The notes: generated by a model not told the origin, from the sequence alone. Numbered from the stretch's first letter, positions 51,913-61,111 are shown. The stretch is 64,000 bases of DNA from CAXXOK01 sp963664595 (GCA_963664595.2 CAXXOK010000011.1:62001-126000), one strand, 5' to 3'. Translations and numbers: made by a program.

Positions 51913-52513
51913 GCCTTACCTCCATACCGCCGGAAGGACCGTATACCCTCCGCCACTGTTGTTCATCAGCATTATACCATTTTACCACCTTTGCGGGCGC
52001 GCCCACCGCTATGCAGTAATCGGGAATACTCTTCGTTACCACGGCGTTTGCGCCGATCACACAGTGCTTGCCGATGCTGGCCCCCAGCACACATACGTTT
52101 TCCCCGATCCAGGATCCCGCGCCAATCACCACGTCGGCCAAGGGTTCAACACCCTGCAAATTTACCGGAACGGCAACATCTTCATACCGATGGGTGCAGT
52201 CCGAAATGAAAACCTTATCGGCAATCAGCACATGATCTTCAATAACCACGCGCCGGGAAGCGCTGCAGTGGAAGAAGTGACCGATTTTCGTGTGATCCCC
52301 GATGGTCAGCGTCGGCCCCGGCAGCGAGGCGCTCCCCATCAGCCAGGCATAGTGAGAAATCGCCACGTCATTGCCCAGAGATAAGGTATGGGGATAGTCG
52401 ATCTGCATCGGCTTCACCAGTAGCGTATGCTTTCCGAAACCAGCAAAGCGGAAACGGTACCAGCAAATCCCCTTAGCATACTGCAAGAGGCGGCTCCAAT
52501 TCCGTTTTTTCAT
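51878..52513 (-). CDS. Hexapeptide-repeat acetyltransferase (LacA/CysE-like)
   Basis: 211 aa from ATG 52513, overlapping the upstream stop (ATGA), with GGGAGG upstream. The left-handed helix part runs from about residue 45, with GDHTKIGHFFHCSASRRVVI, ISDCTHRYEDV, VVIGAGSWIGENVCVLGASI and a C-terminal VGAPAKVVKWYN. It is probably a second, sugar-specific O- or N-acetyltransferase of the repeat unit. Confidence 0.88.
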   Translation of the reverse strand: MKKRNWSRLLQYAKGICWYRFRFAGFGKHTLLVKPMQIDYPHTLSLGNDVAISHYAWLMGSASLPGPTLTIGDHTKIGHFFHCSASRRVVIEDHVLIADKVFISDCTHRYEDVAVPVNLQGVEPLADVVIGAGSWIGENVCVLGASIGKHCVIGANAVVTKSIPDYCIAVGAPAKVVKWYNADEQQWRRVYGPSGGMEVRHGEAECDDNAH

Positions 52514-53511
52514 TCTTCGGCGCCTCCCAGCATGCGTCCCACCCACGCCTCAATGGTATAATAATTATAAACAGCCGCATCCAGCTCCTGATACGGTTCA
52601 CGGACAAATTCCACCGGAATACTGAAATTTTCCGGATCGTAAAGGCAAATATTGTTCGGATGATAAAAATCCGTCTGCAAAATGTTGGCATTGTTGGTCG
52701 CCAGCTTGCACCGGTAGCCAATGCTGTCGATCGTGCGCATGGTAAACCCGTTTTGCCCCGGGTGCGTATAATCGACAATCACCTTGCTTCTCTGATAAAG
52801 CTTCAACAGCTCGTCAATGGAGATCGTCTTATGCTGTATTGCGCCTAGCGCGATCCCTGTAAACCCGTGGTTCCTGTGCAGATACCGCTGCTTGAAGAAG
52901 TAGGCTCGATTGGCAAACAGATAGGCATATACGCGCAGGTTTTCCCGCTTGGCAAACTCCATCAGCTTCCGATAGATGGCCACCCTCTGTGAGTGCAGGG
53001 AGCAGATATAGAGCAAATCGATATCCTTTTCCACGGCCGGCAAATCCGTCTTCCGATAGAACAGGGGACAGTATCCAAGTCCATATTCGCGCGCATCGAC
53101 CATATCGGAAGATATTACACTGTCGAAATGCTTAGCGGCCAAAATCGCGTTCGGCGTGTTCTTCACGCTGTCCCACAGATACAGGCAGAAAAGCGCGTCC
53201 GGCCAGCGCTCGCGCAGGCTGTTCATCAGGGCATCGGACAGATATGCCCCGCGGATAGCAAACACATAGTCCACCTTCGCAGTCACACTGCGCAGACGAT
53301 TACAATAATAACGTTGCGCAAAAGGCATTTTCAGGCTGTGAATATTGGCGGGTATGGCCCTGTAAACCACATTCGCGTCGTCCATGTTCTCATAGATCAG
53401 GTGTACCGTAGCGCCCTGCCTTTGCAGCTCGGCCATGATCATGGCTTCGTAGCCGAAAAACTTCGGCGCGATCATCAGAATTTGCTTTTGTTTCAAGTTC
53501 AGCGCTGCCAT
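52510..53511 (-). CDS. Putative glycosyltransferase (CgeB/GT-B-like)
   Basis: 333 aa, start ATG 53511 with AAGGAG upstream. The N-terminus has a Rossmann start (ILMIAPKFFGYEAMIMAELQ). The C-terminal half has YQRSKVIVDYTHPGQNGFTM and RTIDSIGYRCKLATNN, which resemble the nucleotide-sugar binding region of CgeB-like and similar GT-B enzymes. No signal peptide or membrane helix is seen. Its place between wzy and an acetyltransferase fits repeat-unit assembly. The donor sugar is unknown. Confidence 0.65.
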   Translation of the reverse strand: MAALNLKQKQILMIAPKFFGYEAMIMAELQRQGATVHLIYENMDDANVVYRAIPANIHSLKMPFAQRYYCNRLRSVTAKVDYVFAIRGAYLSDALMNSLRERWPDALFCLYLWDSVKNTPNAILAAKHFDSVISSDMVDAREYGLGYCPLFYRKTDLPAVEKDIDLLYICSLHSQRVAIYRKLMEFAKRENLRVYAYLFANRAYFFKQRYLHRNHGFTGIALGAIQHKTISIDELLKLYQRSKVIVDYTHPGQNGFTMRTIDSIGYRCKLATNNANILQTDFYHPNNICLYDPENFSIPVEFVREPYQELDAAVYNYYTIEAWVGRMLGGAEE

Positions 53512-54794
53512 TCTGTTTCTCCTTTGATTTTCCGCCTTAATACCCCGTCGGCCGCGATGCCCGGACTTCCTTGTGTAGGCACGGCATGCCTGCGCCGGTA
53601 CAGGCTCATCACGCCGAAGAACCCCACATAGAAAAGAATGAGAAACCGGGGCGACTCCAGTCCCACATTCAATAAAATCAGCAGAGTTGCGTTGATGAAA
53701 GCCAGCATCAGGGTCCGTTCTAACGGCGTTTTCCGAATGCCCTGAAACAGCAGGTTAAAGTTGATAGACACAAACAGGATAAAACCTATGATTCCGGTTC
53801 GGTACAGAATATTCATATAGGAATTGTGCTGCGCCGTGGTAAATAAAACACTTGCATCATGCGAGAAAAGCTGTGTGACAGGATCGATAAACCCGCCCTG
53901 AAGCACATTGAATATCGATTTTGTCGCATAAGCCGTGCCATATCCAACGCCAAGCCATTTTCTCGCGGCGGCGATTTTCAACTCAACAGACCAGTAATAC
54001 ATTCGCCACCATGTGTTGGGATCAGCGGATTTTACCCAGTTCATAAGTGGTTCCAGATACAGGACTGCCATGCAAGCCGTAATCACAAGTCCTGTGCCGA
54101 TCAGCAGTCTGTATTTCCTCAGAGCGTTGAATGTCAGATTGTTCTTTGGCAATAATAACAAGCACATCAGCATCATTAAAACGACTGTGCCCATTTGATA
54201 GATAAGCGCAAACAGTGAAATCATCATGATCAGAATGATCGCCCTTTTCACCTTTGTTTCTGCCGCCGAATATTCTAAATAGAGCAGTAGGATTAAAAGA
54301 TAATTGGCCTCCGTTGTACGGAACTGTGGTATAAGTATCAGAATGTACAATGGAATATACAGATAATGACGAGGTTTATTCATCCATCTCTCAAATACCG
54401 GATCCAAAAAAACAATATACATAGAAAGCCCGATTGGAAGCAAATCCAGCATCATCATATGGCGCAGGATATAGTTCCGGTTAAAATTCAAACCATCTGT
54501 TACCGAATGGTCGAATACGCCGATATAGGATAGAACGCCATATAACAGACATAACACAATGAAAGCAAGTGCTGTCTTCTCAATTTGTCCCGGCCTTTTG
54601 ATGCGCAGCACGAAGCCGCTTACCCAGCAGGATGCGAATACATGGATCAGGCACAACAAAAAATACACAACGAGAAAGAAGCTTGGAATCACCAACCGGA
54701 ATTTTAGGAAATTGTTGCCGAAGGCAAACATGCCCAGCAGAAAAACACCGTGCACAAGCATCATGGTTTTATTCAGCTGCCGCTTTGAATACAT
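53499..54794 (-). CDS. wzy: O-antigen polymerase-like membrane protein (Wzy)
   Basis: 431 aa from ATG 54794, overlapping the upstream stop by one base. About 11-12 membrane helices are visible with one larger loop (about 255-320, WWRMYYWSVELKIAAARKWL, then AQHNSYMNILYRTGIIGF). Such polytopic proteins with an HNSxMN element belong to the Wzy/O-antigen polymerase group. It would join repeat units on the outer face of the membrane. Its DNA is visibly AT-richer than the rest of the window, common for wzy genes. Confidence 0.82.
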   Translation of the reverse strand: MYSKRQLNKTMMLVHGVFLLGMFAFGNNFLKFRLVIPSFFLVVYFLLCLIHVFASCWVSGFVLRIKRPGQIEKTALAFIVLCLLYGVLSYIGVFDHSVTDGLNFNRNYILRHMMMLDLLPIGLSMYIVFLDPVFERWMNKPRHYLYIPLYILILIPQFRTTEANYLLILLLYLEYSAAETKVKRAIILIMMISLFALIYQMGTVVLMMLMCLLLLPKNNLTFNALRKYRLLIGTGLVITACMAVLYLEPLMNWVKSADPNTWWRMYYWSVELKIAAARKWLGVGYGTAYATKSIFNVLQGGFIDPVTQLFSHDASVLFTTAQHNSYMNILYRTGIIGFILFVSINFNLLFQGIRKTPLERTLMLAFINATLLILLNVGLESPRFLILFYVGFFGVMSLYRRRHAVPTQGSPGIAADGVLRRKIKGETEWQR

Positions 54795-55540
54795 CAATGT
54801 TTTTCAAACCTTTCCTTCAACAGGTAGTAAAGGAACCTTGTATTCGTTGTCGCATATCGTTTAAACAGACGCTTAGGCTCCTGCAGCAATCGGTACAGCC
54901 ATTCCAGGCTGACTTTCTGCATCCAGAGGGGCGCGTCCGGGATCAGCCCGGCAAGAACATTGAACGCGCCGCCGACGCCGATCATCAGAGATTGGACGCG
55001 GCCAGTAAGTTTCGCACAGAATATTTCCTGCCGCGGCGCGCCAAGCGCCACCCAGCAGAAGTCCGGAGCGGAATCGTTGATGGTCTTGCACAGGGCGTCT
55101 TCCTCCGCCTGGGTTAAATCCCGAAAAACGGAAGGCTCATACCCGGCGATTTTCAGACCGGGATACCGCTCCTTTATATGCGCAATGAACGTTTCAAGGT
55201 TTTCCGCCGTGTTCCCATAAAAATAATGCGAATACCCCTCCTGCGCCGATAATTCCAGGATCCTGCTCATCAGATCAGGGCCTTTGACACGATCCATCTG
55301 GGGACATCGTTTCCTGCCGACGACGGAGAGCGGCTTCCCATCCGGCAAGGACATCAGCGATTGGCTCTGTACCGCATGGTACTGCGCATTATCATGAGCC
55401 ATCACCGTTGTATGGACGTTCGAAATGCAGATATAGCCGTAGGTTTTATTGCGGATATAACCGGTGATCCCTTGCAGTGCCGAATCCATATTAACGGCAG
55501 AAATCGGAACGCCGATGATGTTTACTCTGTGATCATTCAT
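54794..55540 (-). CDS. wecG: WecG/TagA/CpsF family glycosyltransferase
   Basis: 248 aa, overlapping the upstream stop by 4 bp. Signatures are ICISNVHTTVMAHDN, SLPDGKPLSVVGR, FYGNTAENLE and APDFCWVALGAPRQE, all diagnostic of the family (GT26). Members add ManNAcA or ManNAc as the second sugar on undecaprenyl-PP-GlcNAc. Its presence suggests that an unlinked WecA/TagO-type enzyme starts the repeat unit. The C-terminus is basic (KRLFKRYATTN), fitting membrane association. Confidence 0.93.
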   Translation of the reverse strand: MNDHRVNIIGVPISAVNMDSALQGITGYIRNKTYGYICISNVHTTVMAHDNAQYHAVQSQSLMSLPDGKPLSVVGRKRCPQMDRVKGPDLMSRILELSAQEGYSHYFYGNTAENLETFIAHIKERYPGLKIAGYEPSVFRDLTQAEEDALCKTINDSAPDFCWVALGAPRQEIFCAKLTGRVQSLMIGVGGAFNVLAGLIPDAPLWMQKVSLEWLYRLLQEPKRLFKRYATTNTRFLYYLLKERFEKH

Positions 55541-56718
55541 TGCATGACTTGCTCCTGAATTTGTGCGTATATATGTTCAAGATCCTTCACGTTACGCTGG
55601 GGCGTATAGCGTTTTTCATAAGCTTCCAAGCAGTTTTGCTTCAGCGTTGCCATTTTTTTACATATATACTGTATGGCCTCCGCAAGGCTTGCCGGATCGT
55701 TCACCGAAAAGCGGTATCCCGTGGTTCCGTTTTCTTCCACAAACCCCAGGCTTTCGTTCTCGTTCATCAGCACCGGCACGCCTAGCGAAAAGCTCTCGAT
55801 CACAGACAGGCCGAAGCTTTCATACCCGATGCTTGGAAAAACGAGCGCGCAGGCGGTCCGCAAGTCTTCCCGCACAACGTTTTGATCCTGAAAGCCGCAA
55901 AGCTCTATGTTGCCATGCTGCGCCGCTATGGCTGCGAGCTTTGTTTCCATAGCGCCCGACCCGTATATTTTCAGGATAAACTCTTTGGGCAGCGTCAGCC
56001 ATAGCTGGGCCAGCAGATAAATTCCCTTATAATCGTCCAACCGGCCGACATAAACGAATTTATGCAGATCCACCTCGTCCGCCGGGGCCGGTATGCCGCC
56101 GGAAAGGCAAAAATTCGGCTTGATAAAGATACGGTTCTCAGGCACGTTGAGAAGGGGCGCGATTTTCTTCGCATAAAACGGGGTAAGAAATATATAATTC
56201 AGCTTCCGATAAGCCCCCAGTTTGCGATGCACCCACAGCATCCCCACCACAACCGCCGTCCCCAGCCGGGACTTTCGATAGCAGCCGTACCGCAGCGCAG
56301 GCAGCAAGCTCTTCTTTTTCAGGCATTCTTCGCAAACGGCCCCGTTGCGAAAGCAGGTGCCGCCCGGGCAGACCAAGCGGAAATTATGCACCGTCTGCAA
56401 CACCGGCACATGCATGCGAAAACAGGCGTAGTACACAGCCGGGGAGATCAGCGGAAACGTGTTGTGGCAATGGACGACGCTGATTCTTTCTTCTTTGATC
56501 AGCCTTTTGATCTCCCGGTAGGTTCGCCAGGAGAAGCAGGTTGAAAAGGGCAGCAATATCTTTTTCCAGACGGATTTCTTCAATTCATCATTGGTGCGGG
56601 TATACGGAACTACATAGTGTCCATTCTCTTCCAGCAGTTGCTTTTCGTTGCGAAATACGGTGTGTTCGCCGCCGCCGATTTGGTAAAAATTGTGAACGAG
56701 TACTATGCGCTCTCCCAT
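55537..56718 (-). CDS. Family 4 glycosyltransferase
   Basis: 393 aa, first gene of the polysaccharide operon, start ATG 56718 with GGAGTG upstream. The GT-B fold is shown by the N-terminal HNFYQIGGGEHTVFRNE loop and C-terminal KFVYVGRLDDYKGIYLLAQL, VFPSIGYESFGLSVIESFSL and the E(x)7E motif. A cysteine-rich insert (CPGGTCFRNGAVCEECLKKK, about 118-137) could bind zinc and occurs in some GT4 enzymes. Predicted promoter is 50-80 bp upstream. Confidence 0.93.
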   Translation of the reverse strand: MGERIVLVHNFYQIGGGEHTVFRNEKQLLEENGHYVVPYTRTNDELKKSVWKKILLPFSTCFSWRTYREIKRLIKEERISVVHCHNTFPLISPAVYYACFRMHVPVLQTVHNFRLVCPGGTCFRNGAVCEECLKKKSLLPALRYGCYRKSRLGTAVVVGMLWVHRKLGAYRKLNYIFLTPFYAKKIAPLLNVPENRIFIKPNFCLSGGIPAPADEVDLHKFVYVGRLDDYKGIYLLAQLWLTLPKEFILKIYGSGAMETKLAAIAAQHGNIELCGFQDQNVVREDLRTACALVFPSIGYESFGLSVIESFSLGVPVLMNENESLGFVEENGTTGYRFSVNDPASLAEAIQYICKKMATLKQNCLEAYEKRYTPQRNVKDLEHIYAQIQEQVMQ

Positions 56719-56766
56719 TGTCTACACTCCAAAAACCAAATGCCAATGCTTACTCATCATCATAGA

Positions 56767-56795
56767 ATTGTATCATAGATGAAGATCGTGTACAA
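56767..56795 (-). promoter_or_regulatory. Predicted sigmaA promoter of the polysaccharide operon
   Basis: TTGTAC (56795-56790) and TACAAT (56772-56767) are 17 nt apart on the - strand, about 50 nt before the first gene. Confidence 0.75.
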
Positions 56796-56815
56796 CAAGC
56801 GGAGTGAATTAATCC

Positions 56816-58591
56816 TTAGCCCCCCGCAGTTTGTATGGGCAGGAGAATGGATACGCGGCAGCCCTTGTCCGTGCTGTCGATGCTGACGCCATACGGGGAA
56901 CCGTAATACGCCCGTACCCTGGCATGCACGTTGATCAAGCCGATGGAGTTGACCTCCTGGTCCGCGTTTGCGTCGTTCACGCTGTAGTTCGCCAGCTTTT
57001 CCAGGATTCCGCTCAGCTTTTCCTCCGGGATTCCGGGGCCGTTATCCGCAACGCTCAGCACAAGATTGTCGCCCACGCGCCGGGCGCCGATATCCAGCAC
57101 CACCATCAGCGCCGCGGTATCGGCCGCATATTTGGAAGCGTTCTCCAAAAGCGGCTGCAGGATGAGCTTGGGCACCTGACAGGTCAGCAGCGAGCTTTCC
57201 ACCTCCGTATGGACAATCACCCGGTCCGGGAAGCGCATCTTCATGATATGGATATAATACGCGGTCTCCTGAATCTCCTCTTCCAGCGTAACAATCGAGC
57301 CGCCTTTAATGGAGTAGCGCAGAATGGAAGCCAGGCTGATGGCAACGCTGCGGATGGAATCCTGGTGCATCAGCTGGGCCAGAGAGGCGATCAGGTTGAG
57401 CGCATTGTAAAGAAAATGCGGGTTGATCTGGCTTTCCAGCACCCGAAGGGCGATATTTTTCTGCCTCACTCTGGCCTCGTACTCGTTTTTTGCGCTGCGG
57501 GTCAGCCGGTCGATCATGGAATTGTAGCTGGTCCGCAGCTGGTTGAGCTCGCTGGTCACCACTCCGGCGTCCGGATTGGGCAGGGGCGTGTTCTGCCCAT
57601 GCTGGGCATTATCCATGGCGAACGCAAGCTCTTTGATGGAATTGCCGATCTGGTTGGAAATATAGCTGCTGAACAGCAAATCAGCCAGCAACAAAACGCC
57701 CAGAATGATCAGGTACACAAAAATGCTGCGCATCACAGGCGTGTTCCATAAATCCAATGGATCATAAACGGCGATGCGCAGCCTGGACAAGCTGTCCTCG
57801 GCCTCGCTCAGCGCGTAGACAGCGTCCCCGTTCTCCACCCGCCGCACATCGCTTTTTAACACGCCTGTGTCGCTCAGCCCGCTTTCGCCCGCGGAAAACA
57901 ATCCGCCGCTGTCCCACAGCAGCCGGTCATCCTGAAACAGCGCATAATCCGCGCCGCTGCTGCATTGCAGCAGCGCGCTTTCCCACAGCGCCTTCAGGTT
58001 GTAATCCACCCGCACAAAGCCGATGTCCTGCGTGCCCAGCGAGTTGCTCAGCAGGTAGATGATCGGGAGGACCGTCATTGTCTGAACGCTGTCGCTGTAG
58101 GGCTGCGCGTCCGTGACATACACCCGCAGCTCCTGCTCCCGCATGGTTTGCAGCCAGTCGGTACGCTCGTCCAGCTTCATGGTCGGGATATGGCTCATCT
58201 GGTAGGTGCTGTTGTCCTTGGCATAATAGGTTACGGCGAGAATATTACTGTTCAGGCTTGTGGCGTGCTTGATCGCGTTGGTCATAATGCGCTCGTCCTC
58301 CCGAAAGGACAGATCATACGCATCGTGCCGGGTTTGCAGAATACGGGCAATATCCTGGTCGATCAGGTGCAGATAGGCTACCCGTTCCGTTTCCGACAGC
58401 AGCGTTTCAATACTTCGGCGCAAAAGCGCGGTATCGGACGCGAGGGAGGCGGCCGTTTCGTTTTCCAGCTGCTCGCTCATGGACAGGGTATAAAACGTCG
58501 TTGTCAGGAGATATGGAAGTACAATCAGCAAAAAAAACGACAGCATCAGCATGTGCCGGACCGAGAAAAATATGGTCTTGGTATGACGCAT
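56816..58591 (-). CDS. YesM-like sensor histidine kinase
   Basis: 591 aa from ATG 58591 with GGGAGG upstream. Helices at about 14-33 and 291-309 flank a ~250-residue extracytoplasmic sensor domain (dCache-like). After a HAMP-like stretch comes the His_kinase domain with INPHFLYNALNL (phospho-acceptor His392), an N-box LLENASKYAAD and the G-box DNGPGIPEE. Such kinases phosphorylate YesN-type regulators controlling carbohydrate genes. The likely partner is the response regulator at 61129, with the anchored binding protein at 59855 as a ligand-sensing subunit. Confidence 0.92.
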   Translation of the reverse strand: MRHTKTIFFSVRHMLMLSFFLLIVLPYLLTTTFYTLSMSEQLENETAASLASDTALLRRSIETLLSETERVAYLHLIDQDIARILQTRHDAYDLSFREDERIMTNAIKHATSLNSNILAVTYYAKDNSTYQMSHIPTMKLDERTDWLQTMREQELRVYVTDAQPYSDSVQTMTVLPIIYLLSNSLGTQDIGFVRVDYNLKALWESALLQCSSGADYALFQDDRLLWDSGGLFSAGESGLSDTGVLKSDVRRVENGDAVYALSEAEDSLSRLRIAVYDPLDLWNTPVMRSIFVYLIILGVLLLADLLFSSYISNQIGNSIKELAFAMDNAQHGQNTPLPNPDAGVVTSELNQLRTSYNSMIDRLTRSAKNEYEARVRQKNIALRVLESQINPHFLYNALNLIASLAQLMHQDSIRSVAISLASILRYSIKGGSIVTLEEEIQETAYYIHIMKMRFPDRVIVHTEVESSLLTCQVPKLILQPLLENASKYAADTAALMVVLDIGARRVGDNLVLSVADNGPGIPEEKLSGILEKLANYSVNDANADQEVNSIGLINVHARVRAYYGSPYGVSIDSTDKGCRVSILLPIQTAGG

Positions 58592-58621
58592 GCCCAAACC
58601 TCCCGCTGTGCTGGGTATCCG

Positions 58622-58690
58622 GAAATAAAAAGGAGCCGATACGCGGCGCGCCGAATACCTTGAACGGCAGGTCACGTATCGGCTTTCATT
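58622..58690 (-). terminator. Hairpin terminator between UroD-family gene and histidine kinase gene
   Basis: AGCCGATACG (58634-58643) pairs perfectly with CGTATCGGCT (58675-58684) around a 31-nt loop; on the - strand CCTTTTTATTT follows. It may attenuate kinase expression, because no separate kinase promoter was evident in the 30 nt between. Confidence 0.7.
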
Positions 58691-58695
58691 TGCTA

Positions 58696-59673
58696 TCAGG
58701 CTTTCAGCGCTTCCATCACCCAGCGGATGTGCTGCTGATCAATATCGGCGGGAACGGTGCAATCGGCGCCCAGAATAAAGGGAACGTCTCTCATTTCCGC
58801 CAGTACCGTACGGACAGCCGCCTGAACCACTTCCTTGGAGCCGCAGTATAACGGATGGTCCTTCCGGTTGTCCATGCCGCCCAGCAGAACATCTCCCGCA
58901 AACATCGAGCGGCCCTCGGTCAGGGACACTCCCTCCACGCCTACCCCCCAATTCTTCACGCGCGTGGGATAATCCTTCCAGTAAGATAAATGATTTGCAT
59001 GCCCGGCCCAGGAGCACATGTGCAGGATCTGGTTTTGAGACAGACTGTTGGCGGCGTTCAGGACGGTAAGCTCGGACGGCGTAATGATCCGCGCATACTC
59101 CTCCGCGCTCATGCGGCCCTTTTCCGCGCCCTGCACGCTTTGGTAGATGCCATCGCAGCCCCCCTGCGCAATCACGCTCTTTGCCAGATAGGCCAGATCG
59201 TCGCCGATCACCGTGAGCGCGTGTATCAGCGCCGCCTCGTTTTGCCGCATGTGGGCCATGACCGTTTCGTCCCAGCTGCGGCCCGCCAGCGCTTCGGCAG
59301 TAAACACATCACGCTCGCGCACGATGTTGAAGGGGGAAAACACATTGTAAAATGTGCAGCATTCCCCGCCCAGCTCCTCGTTAATCCGGCGGCAGCGCTG
59401 CACCGATTCCGTAAAGAACGGATCGTCGCGGTCAAGCGGCGATACGGAAAACCAGTCCTCCGCGCAGCCGATCTTTACCCGCAGCGGATAGTTCAGCCCG
59501 TCCGACATAATTTTGATAAAGTCAAGATCGTTGTCCCTGTAGTAGCGCAGGTGGGCCTGCACGCAGGCTTCTCCCTGGCTTGCTTCACCGCCGAAATGAA
59601 ACCAGAAGGATGCCGGCACCCGGTCGGCCGGTTTGCCCGCAAGTACCGTAAGGACGCGTTCACGCTTGTTCAT
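58696..59673 (-). CDS. Uroporphyrinogen decarboxylase-family protein (MtaA/CmuA-like methyltransferase)
   Basis: 325 aa TIM barrel. Zinc-ligand positions of the methylcobamide-dependent branch are present: HxC in ILHMCSW (His218, Cys220) and Cys305 in LGADCTVP. The N-terminus MNKRERVLTVLAGKPADRVP is typical of the branch, whereas haem-pathway decarboxylases start differently and lack the HxC..C set. It probably transfers a methyl group to or from a corrinoid or thiol; no corrinoid protein gene is nearby. The link to the sensory genes on both sides is unclear. Confidence 0.82.
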   Translation of the reverse strand: MNKRERVLTVLAGKPADRVPASFWFHFGGEASQGEACVQAHLRYYRDNDLDFIKIMSDGLNYPLRVKIGCAEDWFSVSPLDRDDPFFTESVQRCRRINEELGGECCTFYNVFSPFNIVRERDVFTAEALAGRSWDETVMAHMRQNEAALIHALTVIGDDLAYLAKSVIAQGGCDGIYQSVQGAEKGRMSAEEYARIITPSELTVLNAANSLSQNQILHMCSWAGHANHLSYWKDYPTRVKNWGVGVEGVSLTEGRSMFAGDVLLGGMDNRKDHPLYCGSKEVVQAAVRTVLAEMRDVPFILGADCTVPADIDQQHIRWVMEALKA

Positions 59674-59691
59674 AATAACCCCTCATTTCCC

Positions 59692-59706
59692 AGGCATGTA
59701 ATGCCT
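59692..59706. promoter_or_regulatory. Inverted repeat in the UroD-family gene leader
   Basis: AGGCAT-GTA-ATGCCT, a 6-bp dyad, lies about 20-30 nt downstream of the predicted start. It is a possible operator for the neighbouring response regulator or another factor. Confidence 0.4.
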
Positions 59707-59724
59707 AAAACATATCTTGGGTTC

Positions 59725-59753
59725 AGTATAGGCACGAAATATAATGGTAGCAA
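59725..59753 (-). promoter_or_regulatory. Predicted sigmaA promoter of the UroD-family/kinase unit
   Basis: TTGCTA (59753-59748) and TATACT (59730-59725) are 17 nt apart on the - strand. On the + strand a TATAAT near 59832 may serve the divergent binding-protein gene, but its -35 is poor. Confidence 0.65.
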
Positions 59754-59854
59754 GGGTTTTACGGAGGTTGTCATGATTGTCCTATTGATTTGGTCATGAT
59801 TATTCTATACCCGCCGGGGTCAGGCAGGTATAATGCAAGCAGGGGGATGGAGCC

Positions 59855-61111
59855 ATGAGACGTTTCGGTTTGCTGATCGGCGCGCTGTTGCTGACGGCGA
59901 CAGCGATTGTTTTCTATGTGCTGGGTTTTTACCGGCAGCCTGCCCAGGAGCAGCGGCCGGAGGCGCAGAGCGTTACGCTGGAATTTTATCAGCAGCGTGA
60001 AGAAGCGATGGCCGGGTTTGCCGCGGTGATTGGGCGCTTCCACCAGCAACAGCCGTTGATCGAGGTGTTTCAGCGAAACGTACCCAACACCCAGGAGCTG
60101 CTGGTGGCGCGTATCCGCAGCCGCGATATCCCGGATCTGTTTACGGATTGGCCGACGCAGCTCAACTTCGGCGCCGTCGAAGCCGAGGGGATTGTCGTTG
60201 ATCTGTCCGGGCAGGCTTTTCTGGCCGGAGTCAGCCCGCAGGCGCTTGCCATGGTTACGCGTGAAAGCGGCGGGGTTTATGCGCTGCCGCTGAATTACAA
60301 CTGCATGGAGGTTTTCTACAACACCAAGATTTTTGAACGCATGGGCCTGGCCGTGCCGGAAACCGTGGACGAGCTGCTGAGCGTCTGCGATACGCTGGCC
60401 TCCGGCGGCGTGCTGCCCTTCGTATTCCCCATCCGGGATTACGGACGGATTGCCCACGTGGCACAGATGCTGCTGGCAACGCTGGTTGACGATTATCTGG
60501 ATCAGATGGACAACATCGCCGCAGGCCGGATCACGCCCGCCGGAAAAGATGAAATCCTCAGCGCCATGCGGCTGATGCGCACCTTATATGAGTTCAGCCA
60601 GATCAACGGGCAGGCCGTGTATACCTATTACGAGGCCTGCGAGCAGTTTGCCGCGGGTAATGCCGCCATGATGATTTCGGGCAGCTACGCGCTCAATACC
60701 ATCAACAGCTTTGATACGGAGCTTTCGATGGACATCTTCCCCTTTCCGGGGGAAACGGCTGACAGACAGGTTATGCTATCCAGCATTGATACGGCCATCT
60801 GTGTAGCGGAAACCTCACCCTACCGGCAGGAAGCCCTGACCTTTTTAAGCTTCTTGATGGAGCCGGACATCAGCCAGCTCTACGCCTCCATGGATATGGG
60901 CCCCAGCTGCCTGACCGGCGTCCATCAGGATAATCCCATCGCGCAGAAGATGAGCGCGCATATCGCCGCCTACCCCAACGCGAACTGGCTGAAAAGCCGG
61001 TTTTCCCTGGAAACCGTCTCCCTGTTCAGCAACGCGGTGAGCGCCTATTTACTCAGCGGGGATGAGCAGACCCTTTGGACGACTCTGGAGACGGCGCTGC
61101 AAACGAACTGA
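59855..61111 (+). CDS. Membrane-anchored extracellular solute-binding protein (family 1)
   Basis: 418 aa, start ATG 59855 with GGGGGATGG upstream. The N-terminal helix (LLIGALLLTATAIVFYVLGF) has no Cys and no clear cleavage site, so it is probably an uncleaved anchor. The rest follows the sugar-binding-protein pattern (DLFTDWPTQLNFG, VYALPLNYNCMEVFYNTKIF, CEQFAAGNAAMMISGSYAL). No permeases accompany it. It is instead followed by a YesN-type regulator, which suggests a sensing role together with the YesM kinase rather than transport. Confidence 0.88.
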   Translation: MRRFGLLIGALLLTATAIVFYVLGFYRQPAQEQRPEAQSVTLEFYQQREEAMAGFAAVIGRFHQQQPLIEVFQRNVPNTQELLVARIRSRDIPDLFTDWPTQLNFGAVEAEGIVVDLSGQAFLAGVSPQALAMVTRESGGVYALPLNYNCMEVFYNTKIFERMGLAVPETVDELLSVCDTLASGGVLPFVFPIRDYGRIAHVAQMLLATLVDDYLDQMDNIAAGRITPAGKDEILSAMRLMRTLYEFSQINGQAVYTYYEACEQFAAGNAAMMISGSYALNTINSFDTELSMDIFPFPGETADRQVMLSSIDTAICVAETSPYRQEALTFLSFLMEPDISQLYASMDMGPSCLTGVHQDNPIAQKMSAHIAAYPNANWLKSRFSLETVSLFSNAVSAYLLSGDEQTLWTTLETALQTN

